Positions 34,483 through 44,261 of a stretch of 64,000 nt of DNA are shown here, piece after piece (the stretch's first letter is position 1; the number at the start of each line of letters is the position of its first letter). Below the pieces are notes generated by a model. That model made no database searches. It was not told where the DNA came from and saw only the letters and a program-made list of their open reading frames with translations. The translations under genes were made by a program, and so were the position numbers. Source of the DNA: Pseudoalteromonas spongiae UST010723-006 (GTDB taxonomy: Bacteria > Pseudomonadota > Gammaproteobacteria > Enterobacterales > Alteromonadaceae); assembly GCF_000238255.3 (NCBI RefSeq), contig NZ_CP011040.1, positions 806,001 to 870,000 of the forward strand, written 5' to 3'.

Positions 34483-36537
34483 ATGAAACTAATCAAATCA
34501 GCATTAGCTGTCGCGCTAGGTTTATCTACAAGCGCTGCCTTTGCTAATGACACACTAACACTAGAAGATTTAACAAAAATCCAATCAGTTGGCCAAACTG
34601 CAATTAGCCCAGATGGCGATGCAGTTGCATTTACCCGCTCTGTGCCACGTGAAATTTATGTAGAAAAAGATGGTTTTAACTACAGCGAACTTTATCTTAC
34701 TGATGCTAAAGGTAATGAGCGCCCTTTCATTACTGGTAAAGTAAATATCTCAAGTCTTGAGTATTCTGTGGACGGTAAGTTTGTTTACTTCTTAGCAAAG
34801 TTTAAAGAAGACAAATTTAAAACCCTTTATCGCATTCCGGTAAATGGTGGTCAATGGCAAAAAGTAATTGCCTTAAAAGGCACGTCTATTTCGTCTTATG
34901 ACCTAAGTCCAGACAACAAACACGTTGCGATAATTGCAAAGCCTGCTAAACCGAAAACAGACAAAGAATTGGCAAAATTAGGCTTTAAAGCAGAAACTTA
35001 TGAGCTTGGTTTAACAACTGCAGAATTAATGGTTGTTGATTTAGCTGTAAACGAAAAGCCAATCGCCCTTGAAGGGTTAGGAATTGATCAATACGTAAGC
35101 GATGTTAACTGGTCAAGTGATGCTAAAAAACTACTAGTTAAAACACAGCCTTCAGCACTTATCGACGATAAGTACATGAAATCAACATGGCATATCTTTG
35201 ATCTTTCGAGCAAAAAAGTAGTTACTTCATTTGCAACTGAAGGCAAATTAGGCGCAGCTGAATTTTCACCAAATGGTAAGTATATCGCAATTCTTGGTGC
35301 ACAAGACAAGCACGACCCTGCAACAGGCCGCTTATATTTGGCAGATGCAGAATCAGGTAAAATTGAAAACTGGTTACCTAATTTTGAAGGCCACATCAGC
35401 GATTTCGAATGGGCAAATAAGTCAAATACCCTGCATTTCGTAGCGCAAATTGATACAGAAAGCTTTATCGCAACAATTAAGCCAGGCTCAAGTAAATACA
35501 AAACCAAGCTTAAACGCGGTAAATTAATTGCTGGCCGTTTATCTATTTCAGATTCAGATAAGACAGTTGCGTTTGCGGGTCACTCACGTAAACACCCGAC
35601 TGAAGCGTTTATGCTACGTGGTAAAAAAGATATTCGAGTATCAGATTCAAACGCGTGGTTAAACGATAAGCGTCTAGCTAAACAAGAAACTATCTCGTTC
35701 AAAGCCGAAGATGGAACACGTTTAGATGGCGTACTTGTTTATCCATTAGACTATCAAGAAGGTACTCGTTATCCGCTAATTATGTCGGTTCACGGTGGCC
35801 CTGAAAGTCACGACAAAGATGGATGGGTAACTAACTACTCTCGTCCTGGTCAAGTAGCGGCTGCACGTGGTTACGCAGTTCTGTACCCTAACTACCGTGG
35901 TTCAACAGGTAAAGGCGTTGACTACTCTAAACTTGGTCAAAATGACTATGCAGGAGAAGAGTTCAACGATCTTGTTCGTTTTAAGCAACACCTTGTTGAT
36001 AAAGGCTTAGTTGATACTAAACGCGTTGGTATTACAGGTGGTTCATACGGTGGTTATGCGTCAGCATGGGCTGCTACAAAACTCACTGAACATTTTGCAA
36101 CATCGGTAATGTTTGTTGGTGTAACTAACCAATTATCAAAATTTGGTACTACTGACATTTCAAACGAAATGCATCTAGTACACGCGCGTTCTTACCCTTG
36201 GGACAAATGGCAATGGTATTTAGAGCGTTCACCTATTTATTGGGCTGGTCAATCTAAAACACCATTATTGATCATGCACGGTAAAGACGATCCTCGTGTC
36301 CACCCTGCACAATCAATGGAACTTTACCGTTATATGAAAGTACAAGGTAAAGACGTACGCTTAATTTACTACCCAGGCGAAGGTCACGGTAACAAGCGTA
36401 TGGCTGCTAAATATGATTACAGCCTACGTTTAATGCGTTGGATGGATAACTACTTGTTAAATGGTAAAACTGAAATGCCAGAGTACAAGATTGACCACGC
36501 AGCAAATTTAAAAGCGAAAAAAGAAGAAAATAAATAA
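34483..36537 (+). CDS. exported S9-family (prolyl oligopeptidase-like) peptidase
   Basis: The 684-residue protein has a signal peptide (cleavage near AFA-ND), a WD40/TolB-like beta-propeller (about 25-410) and an alpha/beta hydrolase domain. The triad is Ser in GGSYGGYAS, Asp in GKDDPRVHP and His in GEGHGNK. This is the acylaminoacyl-peptidase/DPP layout. Secretion and size suggest processing of proline-containing peptides in the periplasm. RBS GAGGA precedes ATG 34483, and a terminator follows. Confidence 0.94.
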   Translation: MKLIKSALAVALGLSTSAAFANDTLTLEDLTKIQSVGQTAISPDGDAVAFTRSVPREIYVEKDGFNYSELYLTDAKGNERPFITGKVNISSLEYSVDGKFVYFLAKFKEDKFKTLYRIPVNGGQWQKVIALKGTSISSYDLSPDNKHVAIIAKPAKPKTDKELAKLGFKAETYELGLTTAELMVVDLAVNEKPIALEGLGIDQYVSDVNWSSDAKKLLVKTQPSALIDDKYMKSTWHIFDLSSKKVVTSFATEGKLGAAEFSPNGKYIAILGAQDKHDPATGRLYLADAESGKIENWLPNFEGHISDFEWANKSNTLHFVAQIDTESFIATIKPGSSKYKTKLKRGKLIAGRLSISDSDKTVAFAGHSRKHPTEAFMLRGKKDIRVSDSNAWLNDKRLAKQETISFKAEDGTRLDGVLVYPLDYQEGTRYPLIMSVHGGPESHDKDGWVTNYSRPGQVAAARGYAVLYPNYRGSTGKGVDYSKLGQNDYAGEEFNDLVRFKQHLVDKGLVDTKRVGITGGSYGGYASAWAATKLTEHFATSVMFVGVTNQLSKFGTTDISNEMHLVHARSYPWDKWQWYLERSPIYWAGQSKTPLLIMHGKDDPRVHPAQSMELYRYMKVQGKDVRLIYYPGEGHGNKRMAAKYDYSLRLMRWMDNYLLNGKTEMPEYKIDHAANLKAKKEENK

Positions 36538-36555
36538 TTAGCTTCTTATTTAAAT

Positions 36556-36580
36556 AAAGGCCCTATTTGGGCCTTTTTTT
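36556..36580 (+). terminator. terminator after the S9 peptidase gene
   Basis: AAAGGCCC, loop TATTT, then GGGCCTTTTTTT. Confidence 0.9.
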
Positions 36581-36756
36581 ATGTACAAAATTCCGAAATA
36601 AATTAAAGTACTAATTCAGTAACAATAAATTATTGTATACACTTTGAAAAGATTGCATTTTCAATTCACCAGCAATCAAAGATAACCAAAAAAACCACAT
36701 TTTTAATTTTAATACTGATAATAATGAATTATTTATGTCAATTGAAGAATTCACCG

Positions 36757-36785
36757 TTGACAACAGTTAACAAAAATAATACAAA
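36757..36785 (+). promoter_or_regulatory. sigma-70-type promoter of the ilv leader
   Basis: A consensus -35 TTGACA (36757-36762) is followed after 17 bp by TACAAA (36780-36785), a weak -10. Transcription would start near 36792, just before the leader peptide. Confidence 0.5.
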
Positions 36786-36815
36786 TACGTTAATCAATTT
36801 TTAGAGCAAATTTAA

Positions 36816-36884
36816 ATGACATTATTTCTTCTACTAACAGTCTTCGTCCTGGTCTTAATTAAGTCGCCAGCGGGGAGCTATTAG
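36816..36884 (+). CDS. ilv leader peptide
   Basis: This 22-codon frame reads MTLFLLLTVFVLVLIKSPAG plus two residues. Thirteen of the first 15 codons after ATG are hydrophobic, with six Leu, three Val and one Ile. That is the composition expected of a branched-chain amino-acid sensing leader. It sits between a promoter and a strong attenuator ahead of ilvIH. Ribosome stalling at Leu/Val/Ile codons would favour the antiterminator. Confidence 0.85.
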   Translation: MTLFLLLTVFVLVLIKSPAGSY

Positions 36885-36939
36885 TTAATTTTGTCATACT
36901 GAATTTAATAAGCCCCCGCAACTAGCGGGGGTTTTTTTT
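36869..36939 (+). promoter_or_regulatory. attenuator of the ilvIH operon
   Basis: The terminator stem is CCCCCGC (36913-36919) with GCGGGGG (36925-36931), then a T-run. The upstream GCGGGGAGCT (36869-36878), at the end of the leader peptide gene, can pair instead with AGCCCCCGC (36911-36919). That pairing would block the terminator. An earlier CCTGG (36849-36853) can pair with the CCAG just before it (36866-36869). This is the 1:2 / 2:3 / 3:4 logic of transcription attenuation. Confidence 0.8.
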
Positions 36940-36962
36940 ATCTACTGCACAGAGGAATGAGG

Positions 36963-38687
36963 ATGGACAGTAATAAAATGTCGGGTGCTGAGCTTGTTGT
37001 TAAAGCGTTAAAAGCACTTAAGGTTAAATATATTTTTGGTTATCCCGGTGGTAGCGTATTAGATATTTATGATGCCCTATTTGCCGAGAACGAGCTTGAT
37101 CATATTTTAGTGCGTCATGAGCAAGCTGCGACACATATGGCCGATGGTTTTGCGCGAGCAACAGGTGAAGTGGGTGTTGTACTTGCCACATCAGGACCTG
37201 GTGCAACTAACTGCGTTACTGGTATTGCAACTGCTTACATGGATTCAATTCCAATGGTGGTTTTATCTGGCCAAGTACCCACCAATTTAATTGGCGATGA
37301 CGCCTTTCAAGAAACGGATATTGTTGGTTGCTCACGTCCAATCGTAAAACACAGCTTTAACTGTCGTGATGCAGAAAAGATCCCAGAAACCCTAGCAAAA
37401 GCATTTTATCTTGCTGCGTCAGGTCGACCAGGCCCTGTTGTTGTGGAATTGCCAAAAGATATATTGAATCCGGCACTTGCGTTTGATTACATTATGCCAG
37501 ATGACATATCGATGCGTTCCTACAGCCCCAATACCAAAGGTCATCCAAAGCAAATCAAAAAAGCAGCATCCGCTATATTAAATGCTAAACGACTTGTTAT
37601 TTACTCAGGCGGCGGCGTTGTGTTATCTGATACATCAGAGCAATTAACAGAGCTAGTTGAAAGCTTGAACGCACCTTGTACTAACACCCTTATGGGATTA
37701 GGCGGTATTTCAGGCACGCACCCTAACTTTATCGGTATGCTTGGCATGCACGGTAATTTGGAAGCAAACAAAGCAATGGCAAATGCCGATGTTATTCTTG
37801 CATTGGGTGCACGCTTTGACGACCGCGTAACCAATAATGTTAAGAAGTTTTGTCCCAACGCGACGATTGTTCAGGTTGATGTTGACCCGACGTCTATCTC
37901 TAAAACCATTCACTGTCATATACCGGTTGTTGGCGATCTTGCGACTGTATTTGCACAATTGCAAAGTGCGATTAGTAAAAGCGACATTCAAATTGACCGC
38001 GCTGCGCAAGAAGATTGGTGGCGACAAATTAATAATTGGCGCGAACAGCGTTGTTTAAGTTTTGAAACTGACTCAAAAAAAATTAAACCACAAGCCGCAA
38101 TTAAAGCGCTCTACGAAGTAACTAAGGGCGATGCCTATATTAGTTCAGACGTAGGTCAGCACCAAATGTTCGCCGCACAGCACTATCCTTTTGCAAAACC
38201 ACGTCAGTGGATTAACTCTGGTGGCCTTGGCACTATGGGTTTTGGTTTTCCTGCAGCGATGGGTGTAAAACTCGCTTTTCCTGATAAAGAATCAGTATGT
38301 GTTACCGGTGATGGGTCTATTCAAATGAATATTCAAGAATTATCAACCTGTATGCAATATGGCTTGCCAGTAAAAATAGTGTCTTTAAATAACCGATCAC
38401 TTGGCATGGTACGCCAATGGCAAGATATGATTTATTCGGGTCGCCACTCATGTTCTTACATGGAATCCCTACCTGATTTTGTAAAACTCGCAGAGAGCTA
38501 TGGTCATATTGGTATTCGCATTGACCACCCAAGCGAGCTGAATGAAAAGTTAAAAGAAGCATTTTCCCATAAAGACAAACTGGTATTTATCGACATCAAT
38601 GTAGATGAAAATGAACACGTGTACCCAATGCAAATTCGTCATGGCTCAGTTGATGAGATGTGGCTGAAAAAAGGAGTAAAAGCATAA
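36963..38687 (+). CDS. ilvI: acetolactate synthase large subunit
   Basis: The enzyme condenses pyruvate with pyruvate or 2-oxobutyrate at the start of Val, Leu and Ile synthesis. The 574-residue protein has the ThDP Glu in [13 protein letters not shown], an FAD-region GARFDDRVT, and the ThDP/Mg motif [13 protein letters not shown] chose ATG 36963 with AGAGGA 6 nt upstream over ATG 36957. It overlaps the small-subunit gene by one base (TAATG). Control is by the leader attenuator. Confidence 0.93.
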   Translation: MDSNKMSGAELVVKALKALKVKYIFGYPGGSVLDIYDALFAENELDHILVRHEQAATHMADGFARATGEVGVVLATSGPGATNCVTGIATAYMDSIPMVVLSGQVPTNLIGDDAFQETDIVGCSRPIVKHSFNCRDAEKIPETLAKAFYLAASGRPGPVVVELPKDILNPALAFDYIMPDDISMRSYSPNTKGHPKQIKKAASAILNAKRLVIYSGGGVVLSDTSEQLTELVESLNAPCTNTLMGLGGISGTHPNFIGMLGMHGNLEANKAMANADVILALGARFDDRVTNNVKKFCPNATIVQVDVDPTSISKTIHCHIPVVGDLATVFAQLQSAISKSDIQIDRAAQEDWWRQINNWREQRCLSFETDSKKIKPQAAIKALYEVTKGDAYISSDVGQHQMFAAQHYPFAKPRQWINSGGLGTMGFGFPAAMGVKLAFPDKESVCVTGDGSIQMNIQELSTCMQYGLPVKIVSLNNRSLGMVRQWQDMIYSGRHSCSYMESLPDFVKLAESYGHIGIRIDHPSELNEKLKEAFSHKDKLVFIDINVDENEHVYPMQIRHGSVDEMWLKKGVKA

Positions 38688-39187
38688 TGCGTCATATTTT
38701 AAGCATTCTTTTAGAAAATGAGCCAGGCGCCCTATCACGTATTGTTGGTTTATTTTCGCAGCGCGCCTACAACATTGACAGCTTAACTGTGGGTCCAACT
38801 GATGATGACTCATTATCGCGTATTACAATAACCACTACAGGTAATGACCGTATTCTTGAACAAATCACTAAGCAAGTTAATAAGCTAGTAGATGTACATA
38901 AAGTGATTGACCTGAGTGATGCAAGTCATATTGAACGTGAGTTATTGTTAGTTAAAGTGATGGCTCATGAAGAGAAAACACGTGCGGCCGTAACCCGTGT
39001 GGTTGATATTTTCGGTGCATCAATTTTAGATATGGGTAAAACAACCTACACACTGCAGTTAGTTGGCGCAGTTGATAAGCTCGCATCCTTTATCGATACC
39101 TTAAAGAATGAGACAGAGGTGATTGAGGTCGTGCGATCTGGCGCAGTTGGTTTAAGTCGTGGCGACAAAGCGTTAAGACCAAAGTAA
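38687..39187 (+). CDS. ilvH: acetolactate synthase small (regulatory) subunit
   Basis: The 166-residue protein has an N-terminal ACT domain (HILSILLENEPGALSRIVGLFSQRAYNIDSL), the site of valine feedback binding, and a C-terminal ACT-like half. RBS AAGGAG lies inside the end of ilvI. Full length for IlvH, versus the much shorter IlvM, supports ilvIH naming. Confidence 0.95.
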   Translation: MRHILSILLENEPGALSRIVGLFSQRAYNIDSLTVGPTDDDSLSRITITTTGNDRILEQITKQVNKLVDVHKVIDLSDASHIERELLLVKVMAHEEKTRAAVTRVVDIFGASILDMGKTTYTLQLVGAVDKLASFIDTLKNETEVIEVVRSGAVGLSRGDKALRPK

Positions 39188-39218
39188 TTATAAAGCGTGT
39201 TAGATAATTACGCTGTTT

Positions 39219-39279
39219 TGCTAACTAGGTTGGATTATTCAATGTAAATAACTACGTTGCAGGTTCAGCCTGGTTAGCA
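39219..39279 (+). ncRNA. structured 3' element downstream of ilvH
   Basis: TGCTAACTAGGTTG (39219-39232) pairs with CAGCCTGGTTAGCA (39266-39279) over all 14 positions if two G-U wobbles are allowed. The wobbles only work in the plus-strand transcript, so an RNA structure is more likely than a DNA site. Function unknown. Confidence 0.4.
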
Positions 39280-39351
39280 TGTTTCTACCCAGCACCATTT
39301 TATCGAATAATTACCAAATGGGTTTAACCTACAGTTGAATAACAAACAATA

Positions 39352-39376
39352 AAAAAGGAGCTTAACGCTCCTTTTT
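39352..39376. terminator. bidirectional terminator between ilvH and hup
   Basis: AAAAAGGAGC (39352-39361) pairs with GCTCCTTTTT (39367-39376) around TTAAC. It serves both converging genes. Confidence 0.9.
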
Positions 39377-39405
39377 AAAGTTATTGGGATGATAACTTTT
39401 ACAAA

Positions 39406-39678
39406 TTAGTTAACGCTGTCTTTAAGACCTTTACCTGCTTTGAAAGTAGGGATGTTAGCTGCAGCGATTTGAATTTCTTCACCAGTTTGTGGGTTACGGC
39501 CTGTGCGCGCTGCACGTGCTTTAACAGAGAAAGTACCGAAACCAACTAGCGCTACAGAGTTACCGTCTTTTAATGATGTAGACACTGCACCAGTGAATGC
39601 GTCTAATGCGCGAGCTGCTGCTGCTTTAGAAATTTCTGCGTCCGCAGCGATTTTTTCAACTAATTGTGCTTTGTTCAT
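39406..39678 (-). CDS. hup: HU-family DNA-binding protein
   Basis: This 90-residue histone-like protein begins [21 protein letters not shown] and has the beta-arm [24 protein letters not shown] with the DNA-intercalating Pro in RNPQTG. HU bends DNA and compacts the nucleoid. Alpha or beta subunit type cannot be settled from one copy. Confidence 0.96.
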   Translation of the reverse strand: MNKAQLVEKIAADAEISKAAAARALDAFTGAVSTSLKDGNSVALVGFGTFSVKARAARTGRNPQTGEEIQIAAANIPTFKAGKGLKDSVN

Positions 39679-39821
39679 TATAGATTCCTATCTTTATTAT
39701 TTTGCCTTTGCAGACCCTATAGTTATGCATTTTTTCTGGCTTGGCAATACGTATTTGTCATTTTTTAAGCAAAATCACCAAAAAAATTGATTTTAAGTTA
39801 GTAATTTAATGATCTTGTTGC

Positions 39822-39950
39822 TTAAACGGCCTGATGCTTAGACTTTACGAGTAATTGTGTTGCAATAAAACAAAGCCATAGGCTTACAACCGGCGAAAGT
39901 AATAGGCTTAGAAGGTCTGCATAGTTTGCTAAAAAGTAACTTAAATCCAT
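39822..39950 (-). CDS. 42-residue membrane miniprotein
   Basis: A minus-strand frame begins MDLSYFLANYADLLSLLL and is followed by a second hydrophobic stretch (VVSLWLCFIATQLLV) and a basic tail KSKHQAV. GGGA lies about 9 nt before the ATG. A Pro (SPVVS) separates two short helices. No family is recognised. Confidence 0.45.
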   Translation of the reverse strand: MDLSYFLANYADLLSLLLSPVVSLWLCFIATQLLVKSKHQAV

Positions 39951-40284
39951 TTTTATCATCCCAGATATTGAGTATTTATTACTTAGTCGCAGCGAGATCA
40001 AAAAAGGTTGAAAAAATAATTATATTTCTTAATACCTACAAGTTATTCGAACAGATTTGAGCATTTTTTGCCGCGTTATATAATAAAAAACCCGCTAGCC
40101 CAGCGGGTTTTTGCTTTTCATAAACTCATAAATACTCGGGATATAAACTTAAAATCATCTTTTAGGCTTTAAGTTAGAATCATCATGCCAAAATTAAACT
40201 GAACATTAAGTGAACCAAGTAAAACACGCTAGAATCCGTTTTGCCTGAGTGTTAAATTGTAAAAAACAGAAAAACGATATCGCT
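39951..40284. other. intergenic region before dgt
   Basis: It holds one clear terminator (separate entry). No further gene was found. The dgt promoter should lie in 40115-40284, but no strong match is seen. Confidence 0.4.
40085..40113. terminator. terminator-like hairpin between hup region and dgt
   Basis: AAAAAACCCGCT and AGCGGGTTTTT pair with A and T runs on both sides. It has no upstream plus-strand gene closer than ilvH, so it could end an unannotated transcript. Confidence 0.75.
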
Positions 40285-41757
40285 ATGGATTTCAAACAGA
40301 AAATAAATGCTAAACGTCCGTTGAATCAAACGAACAATACAAAAACCGCACTTGAGAGCGATCGTGGACGTATTATAAATAGCGCAGGATTGCGAAGATT
40401 ACAGCAAAAAACACAAGTATTTCCCCTTGAGCGCAATGCTGCCGTTCGTTCACGCCTCACCCACTCTCTCGAAGTGCAACAAAATGGCCGATTTATTGTA
40501 CACACCATATTTAATACACTGAACGAAGTCCAACTGACCCAATACGGGTTGAAGCCTCTTGAGCGTGAATTAGAAAGTTTAGTTGAAATGGCGTGCTTGA
40601 TGCACGATATCGGTAATCCTGCGTTTGGTCATTTTGGTGAAGCCGCGATAAATGCTTGGTTTAGTAAATACTTAAAGGCTCATCCGCTTTCAAAGCACGC
40701 ATTTTCTAACAATATGGGTGAAGATTCCCCGCTTTCACCGACGCAATCGATACTACACGAACTTTGTCATTACGAAGGTAACGCACAGGCGATAAGAAAT
40801 GTTCACAGCTTATTTGCGCTTAACCTAACCTATTGTCAAACAGCCAGTATCTTAAAATACACACGCTGTGGCACATTGCCTAAACAGCAGGTGCCAGCAA
40901 ATAAGCAGTATTTAATGAAAAAAGTTGGCTATTACTTTAGTGAAAGTGAATTTATTGAAACGCTTTGTGGCGAACTAGGCATAGAGTTAGGTCACCGCCA
41001 TCCTGCCAGTTACATTATGGAAGCCGCAGACGATATCGCATACTGTTTAGCTGATATAGAGGATGCAGTAGAAAAAGGATTGATTTCCATCCCTTTCTTA
41101 ATAGACATATTAGACCGAGAATACCGCAATGTACTATCACAGTTTAATATTAATGAAGATGAACTTAGCTCATTTATGCAGCGTAAGTGCGAACATGCCT
41201 ACGATTACGCACAAAAACACGATTACAATATTGAGAATAATTTTTTTATTCGCCTGCGCGTTAACTTGCTCCACCCGTTAGTAAAACACAGTGCAATTCG
41301 ATTTTGCGATAATATTGAAGAAATTTTCCATGGTAGCTTTAATGCCTCTCTCATTGAAGACAATAGCTATCAACATGCGATTACGAAAGCCCTTAAGTCA
41401 GTAGCGTTTAAATATGTATTTTGTCATCACGAAGTGCAGCAGCTTGAATTACAAGGACACAAGATTATTACTACGTTGCTTAATGAATATGCGTGTTTGC
41501 TCGACTATTCCCGTAACGACTTTAATAAACTACTCGCTGGTGAATTTAATTTTTCAGTTGAATCGCGCTTACTAAACCGAATTTCATCGAAATATCTGTC
41601 CGTATATAAAAAATCGGTCGATGCATTGGATGCGTTTGATCAAAACGATCCAATCTACGAGTTTTATTATCGTGCACGTTTAATACAAGATTTTATTGGC
41701 AATATGACTGATCAATTTGCCTATGATACATACCGAAAACTGATGGTAATTGAGTAG
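40285..41757 (+). CDS. dgt: dGTP triphosphohydrolase
   Basis: Dgt hydrolyses dGTP to deoxyguanosine and triphosphate. The 490-residue protein begins MDFKQKINAKRP, close to the Escherichia coli start. It has SDRGRIINSAGLRRLQQKTQ, FPLERNAAVRSRLTHSLEV, and the HD motif MACLMHDIGNPAFGHFGE. The ATG at 40285 is preferred over an in-frame TTG 36 bp upstream because the family begins there. Confidence 0.94.
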   Translation: MDFKQKINAKRPLNQTNNTKTALESDRGRIINSAGLRRLQQKTQVFPLERNAAVRSRLTHSLEVQQNGRFIVHTIFNTLNEVQLTQYGLKPLERELESLVEMACLMHDIGNPAFGHFGEAAINAWFSKYLKAHPLSKHAFSNNMGEDSPLSPTQSILHELCHYEGNAQAIRNVHSLFALNLTYCQTASILKYTRCGTLPKQQVPANKQYLMKKVGYYFSESEFIETLCGELGIELGHRHPASYIMEAADDIAYCLADIEDAVEKGLISIPFLIDILDREYRNVLSQFNINEDELSSFMQRKCEHAYDYAQKHDYNIENNFFIRLRVNLLHPLVKHSAIRFCDNIEEIFHGSFNASLIEDNSYQHAITKALKSVAFKYVFCHHEVQQLELQGHKIITTLLNEYACLLDYSRNDFNKLLAGEFNFSVESRLLNRISSKYLSVYKKSVDALDAFDQNDPIYEFYYRARLIQDFIGNMTDQFAYDTYRKLMVIE

Positions 41758-41887
41758 ATTTAAACTTAAATTGCGTCGCAAAATGCGAAAACTTACTGAC
41801 TCAGCCTTAGTATTCGCTAAAAATCAACGAATTAACTAAGGCACGTTCATTGCTCAGATAAAGAAAACTATTATTTGAGTACCTGAT

Positions 41888-43570
41888 ATGGCGCAATTTA
41901 GTCTTAACGTAGCAAAATCTATTGGAAACGAAATTGGCGAATGGTTTCAAGCAAATATCACCGACTTTAACACTAGCCTTGCCTCAACCTGTCATTCGAC
42001 ACATCTGTTCGACATTTATATTTGGGGTGATGTTGCCTATCGAAATCAAGACAGGCAAATAACCGATGATCTACTGAATGGACTAAAAAAGTGTTATACC
42101 GGTCGCTCTTGGGTACTAATTAATAAAGAAACACGCATTGTTTACGCCGCAAGTGATGAATTTGGTACGTTTCCGCTACTGGTGTATCAGCATCAACAAC
42201 TTACCATTATTGCAAGTTCGCGAACTGCACTAATCAATTGCTTAGAAGATAACGTTGAATTTAATCAGACAGCCTTACGTAACCTGCTTGCACTTGGCCA
42301 GCTTTTTAACAACGATTGTATAATTAAGCACACCCAACATTTTACAGGTGAATCTCTGATTAAGGTTAACCTTAACAACCACACGCTTGAGAAACAAAAA
42401 ATACAGGCGCAATATGTTAAATGTTTGAACAAAACCACCAAATATAGCCATGCAAAAGATGCGTTTATTGAAGCAGTAAGAAATTGCTTCAAAAACGATA
42501 GTAATCCATTAGTATCTTTGTCAGGCGGTCTAGATTCACGCGCTATATTATCTGTGTGTGAGGTTTTGAACTTGAAACCCGAAGGACTGTGTTATGGCGA
42601 AGTTAATAGTACGGATGTTCAGTATGCGATTAAGCTTGCTAATGCATGTAATTTGAAACTGTTCCATTCAAAAAGTTCAACCACGCATTTTGATACACAA
42701 ACGATAAAAAGAATTACGCAAGCGAGCATTGGCGAAGTCCCGTTTCACCATGCGCATGCGTTAATTGACAATCAACTATTAGATCAAACCCAAGGTCGAA
42801 CAATTATAACCGGTACGGGCGCAGAAACGTATCGTGCGTTTTACTACGACCGAGGCATGCCAGGTTTTCGTTTCTTCGGGCAAAGCTCACTTAACAAGTA
42901 TACAGTGCCTCGCATCGAACGTTATATCAGTGAAGAATTAACAAAACAAACGTGGCCAATCGCTCAACTGCTTTTAAAAGGCAGTGTTAGTATGGAAAAA
43001 ACGCTTAACGATTTTATCAAAGAGCACATCTGTAAATATGTCGATGCAGCGAAGCAGGCTGATCAATTTTACTTAAAAGCCCGTTGCCAGCGAATGGTTG
43101 TCGCTGGACAGCAATTACTCGACAGTTACTATAATCGCACACACCCATTTTTAAATGATGAGGTCGTGTGTACAATGTTGAATCTACCTGCAAAGTACAA
43201 ATTACACAGTGCTTTTCATCGCAAACTAATATCTGATTTATCGCCGAAACTTGCAGCACTACCTTGGGACAAAACGCACAAACCTTTAAACCGCGGGTTA
43301 ACATTTGGCCAAAAATACCCAGGCTTACTCAGCCGGTTTGGTTTAAACGGGCATTTTGGTAAGCGCTCTAAACCTATGTACCAATATGATTATTCAGAAG
43401 TTAGTCAAAGCGTGTTATTAGCAACCGTAAATTTACTTGGACTTGATGATGAAGACAAAGCGGCGCTAATTTCACAAATAAGGCAATATAAGCTTGAGAA
43501 TTATATAATCGGTTTTGGTCTAGTTTGGCTTAATTGCGCCGACAAAGCGCAAATATTGAAAGCAAGTTAG
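41888..43570 (+). CDS. stand-alone asparagine-synthetase-like protein without glutaminase Cys
   Basis: The 560-residue protein has a class-II glutamine-amidotransferase-like fold at residues about 50-130 (WVLINKETRIVYAASDEFGTFPLL), then an ATP-pyrophosphatase domain with SLSGGLDSRAILS (about 213-225). It begins MAQF, so the catalytic Cys2 required for glutamine hydrolysis is absent. It could use ammonia or act as an amide-bond-forming cyclase. Neighbours give no peptide precursor or transporter, so no pathway is assigned. Confidence 0.75.
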   Translation: MAQFSLNVAKSIGNEIGEWFQANITDFNTSLASTCHSTHLFDIYIWGDVAYRNQDRQITDDLLNGLKKCYTGRSWVLINKETRIVYAASDEFGTFPLLVYQHQQLTIIASSRTALINCLEDNVEFNQTALRNLLALGQLFNNDCIIKHTQHFTGESLIKVNLNNHTLEKQKIQAQYVKCLNKTTKYSHAKDAFIEAVRNCFKNDSNPLVSLSGGLDSRAILSVCEVLNLKPEGLCYGEVNSTDVQYAIKLANACNLKLFHSKSSTTHFDTQTIKRITQASIGEVPFHHAHALIDNQLLDQTQGRTIITGTGAETYRAFYYDRGMPGFRFFGQSSLNKYTVPRIERYISEELTKQTWPIAQLLLKGSVSMEKTLNDFIKEHICKYVDAAKQADQFYLKARCQRMVVAGQQLLDSYYNRTHPFLNDEVVCTMLNLPAKYKLHSAFHRKLISDLSPKLAALPWDKTHKPLNRGLTFGQKYPGLLSRFGLNGHFGKRSKPMYQYDYSEVSQSVLLATVNLLGLDDEDKAALISQIRQYKLENYIIGFGLVWLNCADKAQILKAS

Positions 43571-43683
43571 ATGCTACACTTTTTCACAAATTGACAAGCT
43601 TATGACAAACCTTGGCCCAAGCTTACTGATATATTATCGCTCGACTGTTTACCACCCCGACCAAAGGTAAATAATTAAACCCT

Positions 43684-43736
43684 AAAGGCCCAGCTTATAA
43701 AGATTCCGAATTACTCAAAGATTGGGCCTTTTTTTG
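43684..43736 (+). terminator. terminator with long loop
   Basis: AAAGGCCCA (43684-43692) and TGGGCCTTT (43723-43731) with a 30-nt loop, then a T-run. It lies 115 bp past the asparagine-synthetase-like gene and may end that transcript or a small RNA (see finding). Confidence 0.75.
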
Positions 43737-43871
43737 AGTTCCTCGTAAGGTTACTTTCCTCTTGTAAGAAACAGTACTTCGCATATCTTTGGTGTGAAAA
43801 ATGTAAGCGTTTAACGCATTAGCATCGTTTTGAACTTTAACAACTAATAAGTGTGATGTGTTCTTTACAGC

Positions 43872-44261
43872 TCAACTAAACAAAAGCGAAATAAATGGCA
43901 AATCACTTAGCATGTGTAACGCACGGTTATCGTAGTTAGGTAACTTATAATATTCAAAAAAGGCTTGGGATTGGGTAAGGTTAAACAAAACGCCTTTGCA
44001 ATTCTCACAATGTGTAAGTGTTATTTCAGCCAAGTTTTTATCAAAAAGTGTATTTGAACATTGCGGGCATGCGTATTTACTTGCCGTGCCTTTAGTTGTG
44101 TTTAAATGCGTTGAAAAAGTGCTAAAGTTAAATCTTCCCTTACCATCAAGCGCTGCATAGTACTTTTCAGGTAGCCATGAATAACCGCATTTACAACCAA
44201 AACCTATTTCCCCAAAACCTTTCCACACCTGAAAATCACATTCTTTACACACACAACGCAT
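43872..44261 (-). CDS. zinc-ribbon protein
   Basis: The 129-residue protein has four Cys-pair motifs: CVCKEC (3-8), CKCG (23-26), ACPQC and HCENC. The last is followed by KGVLFNLTQSQAFFEYYKL, similar to TFIIB-type zinc-finger (zf-TFIIB) proteins. The function is unknown. Confidence 0.7.
   Translation of the reverse strand: MRCVCKECDFQVWKGFGEIGFGCKCGYSWLPEKYYAALDGKGRFNFSTFSTHLNTTKGTASKYACPQCSNTLFDKNLAEITLTHCENCKGVLFNLTQSQAFFEYYKLPNYDNRALHMLSDLPFISLLFS

Noticed and set aside
41888..43570. Lasso-peptide cyclase
   Set aside because: No precursor peptide, leader peptidase, PqqD-like protein or exporter lies nearby.
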